Source: Gyrodactylus bullatarudis
Taxonomy: Eukaryota > Platyhelminthes > Monogenea > Gyrodactylidea > Gyrodactylidae
DNA length: 64,000 nucleotides
Direction of reading: 5' to 3'
Assembly: GCA_012064415.1 (NCBI GenBank)
Contig: SSNU01000163.1
Location: forward strand, 62,001-126,000
Position numbers and translations under genes: made by a program. Shown here piece after piece: positions 61,551 to 64,000 of the stretch. Positions within the stretch are counted from its first letter, which is position 1. Each line of letters begins with the position of its first letter. The notes beneath the pieces were generated by a model. It was not told the origin of the DNA and did no database searches. It saw nothing but the letters and a program-made list of their open reading frames with translations.

Positions 61551-62100
61551 TTATTCAGCTTCAATGAATGCTGTTTTGAATGCCCCTAGAACAAACTCAA
61601 TTACATGTTTGAGATTCTTCTTGAGATCCTCGGTCAATTGGCCATCTAAACTCTCCTCGACAGCTTGCATGAAGGGATCAATGAAAATCTACAAGTTACA
61701 AATACTCATCTGACGTACGAGGAAAAATTCTGGCTGAAACTCGGAGAATCTCTTGTGCACAAGACTGTTCTTCCTGATGAGTTTGTGATAATTCTCATCG
61801 TTGTGCAGGTTCTTTACAATTTGTGAGATTGCACCAAAGACTCCGTTTGCGTGCTTATTCAAGATTGGATGGTCCTCCAACTTTTGTCCGATCAAGCTAA
61901 ACTTGGCATTATTCGAAAAGTACACCATGCCATCAGGGTTAGCTTCGAATGCACTTTAGATGCCAAATTAAATTAAATCAAATTACTCACATGATAAACA
62001 TTCTGAGAGCAGTATTCTTTGGAGAGGCTTCCACTAGTTTCCATGCATTTTGAAGAGCACTCACTTCCTCCGTTGTTAAATTATGCTGGCCAAGAACCAT
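61551..62100 (-). CDS. Globin (intracellular, cytoglobin-like length)
   Basis: Three exons in transcript order 61991..62100, 61719..61953 and 61551..61688; introns are 37 and 30 bp; 160 aa, full length for a single-domain globin. The A-helix Trp is at 20 (NAWKLVE). LNKHANGVF holds the likely distal His (71, E7) and SLVHKRF the likely proximal heme-ligand His (103, F8), 32 residues apart, a plausible spacing. A Phe at 49 or 55 would fill the CD1 position. The H helix is at the end (FVLGAFKTAF). No signal peptide, so it is a cytosolic oxygen- or NO-handling protein by family knowledge. The two introns fall after residues ~37 and 115, in helix B and after helix F, not clearly at the classical B12/G7 sites. 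Its relation to arthropod haemoglobins would need a tree. Confidence 0.88.
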
Positions 62101-63929
62101 TCCTATATATACAGTATGTATATATATATGTAGTGTAGTTGTAAATAAGAGTATTTCAAGTAGAACAAATCTTTAAAAATAAAATGATTATATGGAATTC
62201 AGAATGCTTAATTCTAATTGGTTGATATTTCCAGCTTATAGAATCTGTAATAATAAAGATTGACTTTGGCTTGTCATCTAATGTTTTTTTTGAACAATGC
62301 ATTTTTTATCTATTGATTTTGGTTCTTTAAAATCTCAACCAGTCTATTTATGAATCAGTATACTGATACGTTCATCAAGACTTGATGCCATTCGAAAAAC
62401 GTTATAAAAATATTGTAAATTGCCTGTGTGATTATACACAGAAAATACATCAAGAAAATGTAAATCAATTTGTAAATAAATAGTATTGTATGCAATAAAA
62501 GTATACTTGAAATATGTATTAAACATTAAACTTGGCTTATTCTGAGAAATAGATTAACATTGAGAAACATGAATTTGGGGGTCCTTACATCCACTTATGA
62601 GTGTTGTGTGATATGTCATTCGAAAGCTCAATAAACGCTCTACATAATCTATGAAAAAGATAAATACCAAGAGGTTACGATAAAAAGCAATCAACTGTAA
62701 AATACAAAAAATATCTGTTAAAAATAGGAAAAAAAACACTTATTTAGTGTTCGTAGTACTCTAATGAGATTATTCAATGTTAGATCGGGTTCAAATTTTT
62801 TTTAATCGATAAAACGATTATATATCTTTGTTACTAGTAAAATTCGGGTCTATAAGTCGTATAATTGAGTGGTGAATATGTTTTAAAACAAGTTAGTTGC
62901 TACGGAAACTTGAAAAACACTTAAACTCAAATAACTGTCCAGAAACATGTATTAATTTTTACATTTTTGAAATCAGCGTGAAATTCTGCTACAGAAAGTG
63001 TCATTATCTGAAATATACAATTTTTGACTTGCCCCAGTGGTATTGAATTCGCAAGAATATTTTACCGAAAAATTCCGCATCGAAAAAATTCATCATACGA
63101 TTAATGTGATGAGATGGAACTCACTTTTATCATTAAATTTAATTCTGGTTGAAATCTGCTTTATAAGGCTTGGGACTTGCAAAGTTGTATCACTGAATTC
63201 ATAACCATTAGGCCAGTTGGAAATTTCTAAATTGAAATAAAGTTTGAAATGAACCACTTACTGAAGTTTTATAGAGTTCTTTTTGCTCCAAAATACAAAT
63301 CTCATGAACCAATTCTTGAAAAAATGGTACCAATTATAAACAAATTATTTGATCAATCTTAGTAGCCCGATTCGGGACATGGAAGGATTTTTACAATAAT
63401 GAAATTTAGATTTCATAGCGAGAGATGGATCAAAAGTTGTTTTTCAAGGATCACAATTGGATATTCTCGAATGAACTCGAGCCATCCAAATAAAAATGAT
63501 CAAGAAATTGAAATTCCTACGATGATGGGGTTATTAAAATCCCATGTTTATTTGATATTCTTGTCTAATCGCAAATTATTTGATTTTAGCATCAAATTAG
63601 GAAAAATGTCTGAATCTGGATATCTGAATTCTTGAAATTTGTAAAAATCATAAATTCTCATTTTCATATTACTGAATAGGTGTAAATTATTATTTCTTTG
63701 CTAGATACTAATCCAAGATCCCATATCAACTTTATCTCAAAATAAATACAGAGCGCGAAATCAAATTTTTGTATTTCAATCATTCGTAGGACAAAATATG
63801 AGAGCTTCCGAAAAAAATACGTCAATATAAACTTGGGCCATCTGATATAAGAGAAAATTTCTATGAATCAAAAGTCAAAACAAAAATTTATTCCCTGTTG
63901 TGAATATCCTTTTTAAAAATGATTCTAGC
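62101..63929. other. Upstream of globin; no gene seen
   Basis: A TA-rich tract (62104-62132) lies next to the globin start and may hold its promoter. An R1 foldback copy is at 63395-63670. No coding recognised otherwise. Confidence 0.45.
63395..63670 (+). repeat. Foldback repeat R1 copy
   Basis: AGCGAGAGATGGATCAAAAG, TTCAAGGATCACAATTGGAT and the inverse terminal AAATCATAAATTCTCATTTT. The 78-codon open frame inside it is a by-product of the repeat. Confidence 0.55.
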
Positions 63930-64000
63930 TTATTCATTTTCAGCTGCTTGTTCGAGTAGTGGTCCTCTTATATCAGCGTACCATTCATGACCAAGGTCTT
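63930..64000 (-). CDS. Apparent last exon of a minus-strand gene cut by the window edge
   Basis: Reading in from the right edge on the minus strand, 22 codons give DLGHEWYADIRGPLLEQA and a short acidic end before TAA (63930-63932). The composition is protein-like, and an AATAAA lies about 45 bp past the stop (near 63885), as for a real 3' end. Too short to name. Confidence 0.45.
   Translation of the reverse strand, partial: DLGHEWYADIRGPLLEQAAENE

Overview
The window is nuclear DNA of an invertebrate, most likely an arthropod and possibly a copepod; the species cannot be fixed from sequence alone. It is strongly AT-rich. The genes are intron-split with GT/AG borders, AATAAA signals follow several stop codons, and the non-genic DNA is crowded with transposon debris (hAT, pogo/Tigger, piggyBac-like, LINE, tRNA-derived SINE, foldback elements). 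The gene models below come from reading splice borders by eye. Every complete model joins in frame.

Region 1 (about 0.1-16 kb) is a dense glycosyltransferase cluster. It holds six core-1 beta-1,3-galactosyltransferase-like genes (C1GalT/T-synthase type, GT31), called here C1-1 (-), C1-2 (+), C1-3 (+), C1-4 (-), C1-5 (-) and C1-6 (-). Two LicD/fukutin-like phosphotransferase-type genes lie among them: LicD-A (-), cut by the left edge, and LicD-B (+). Five C1 copies share three intron positions and internal exons of exactly 112 and 152 bp. C1-1 is an outlier with a different intron layout and a sequence that looks closer to the usual animal enzyme. Many introns here are only 28-43 bp. C1 enzymes would add galactose to O-linked GalNAc in the Golgi; the LicD proteins could add a phospho-alcohol or phospho-sugar group to the same glycans, but that link is inferred only from proximity.

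Region 2 (about 16-48 kb) has no convincing host gene. It contains hAT and other MITEs, a 135-bp perfect inverted-repeat element with a coding remnant, a broken Tigger-type transposase, LINE remnants, a 68-bp inverted-repeat element with a small ORF, and two related families of foldback repeats.

Region 3 (48.4-60.0 kb) is one complete six-exon class A GPCR of neuropeptide-receptor type (405 aa). Its 5.5-kb first intron carries an hAT MITE with a perfect 8-bp target duplication and an inverted-repeat element coding for a SWIM zinc-finger protein fragment.

Region 4 (60-64 kb) holds a complete three-exon globin (160 aa, minus strand), again with tiny introns (37 and 30 bp), and at the right edge the apparent last exon of another minus-strand gene.
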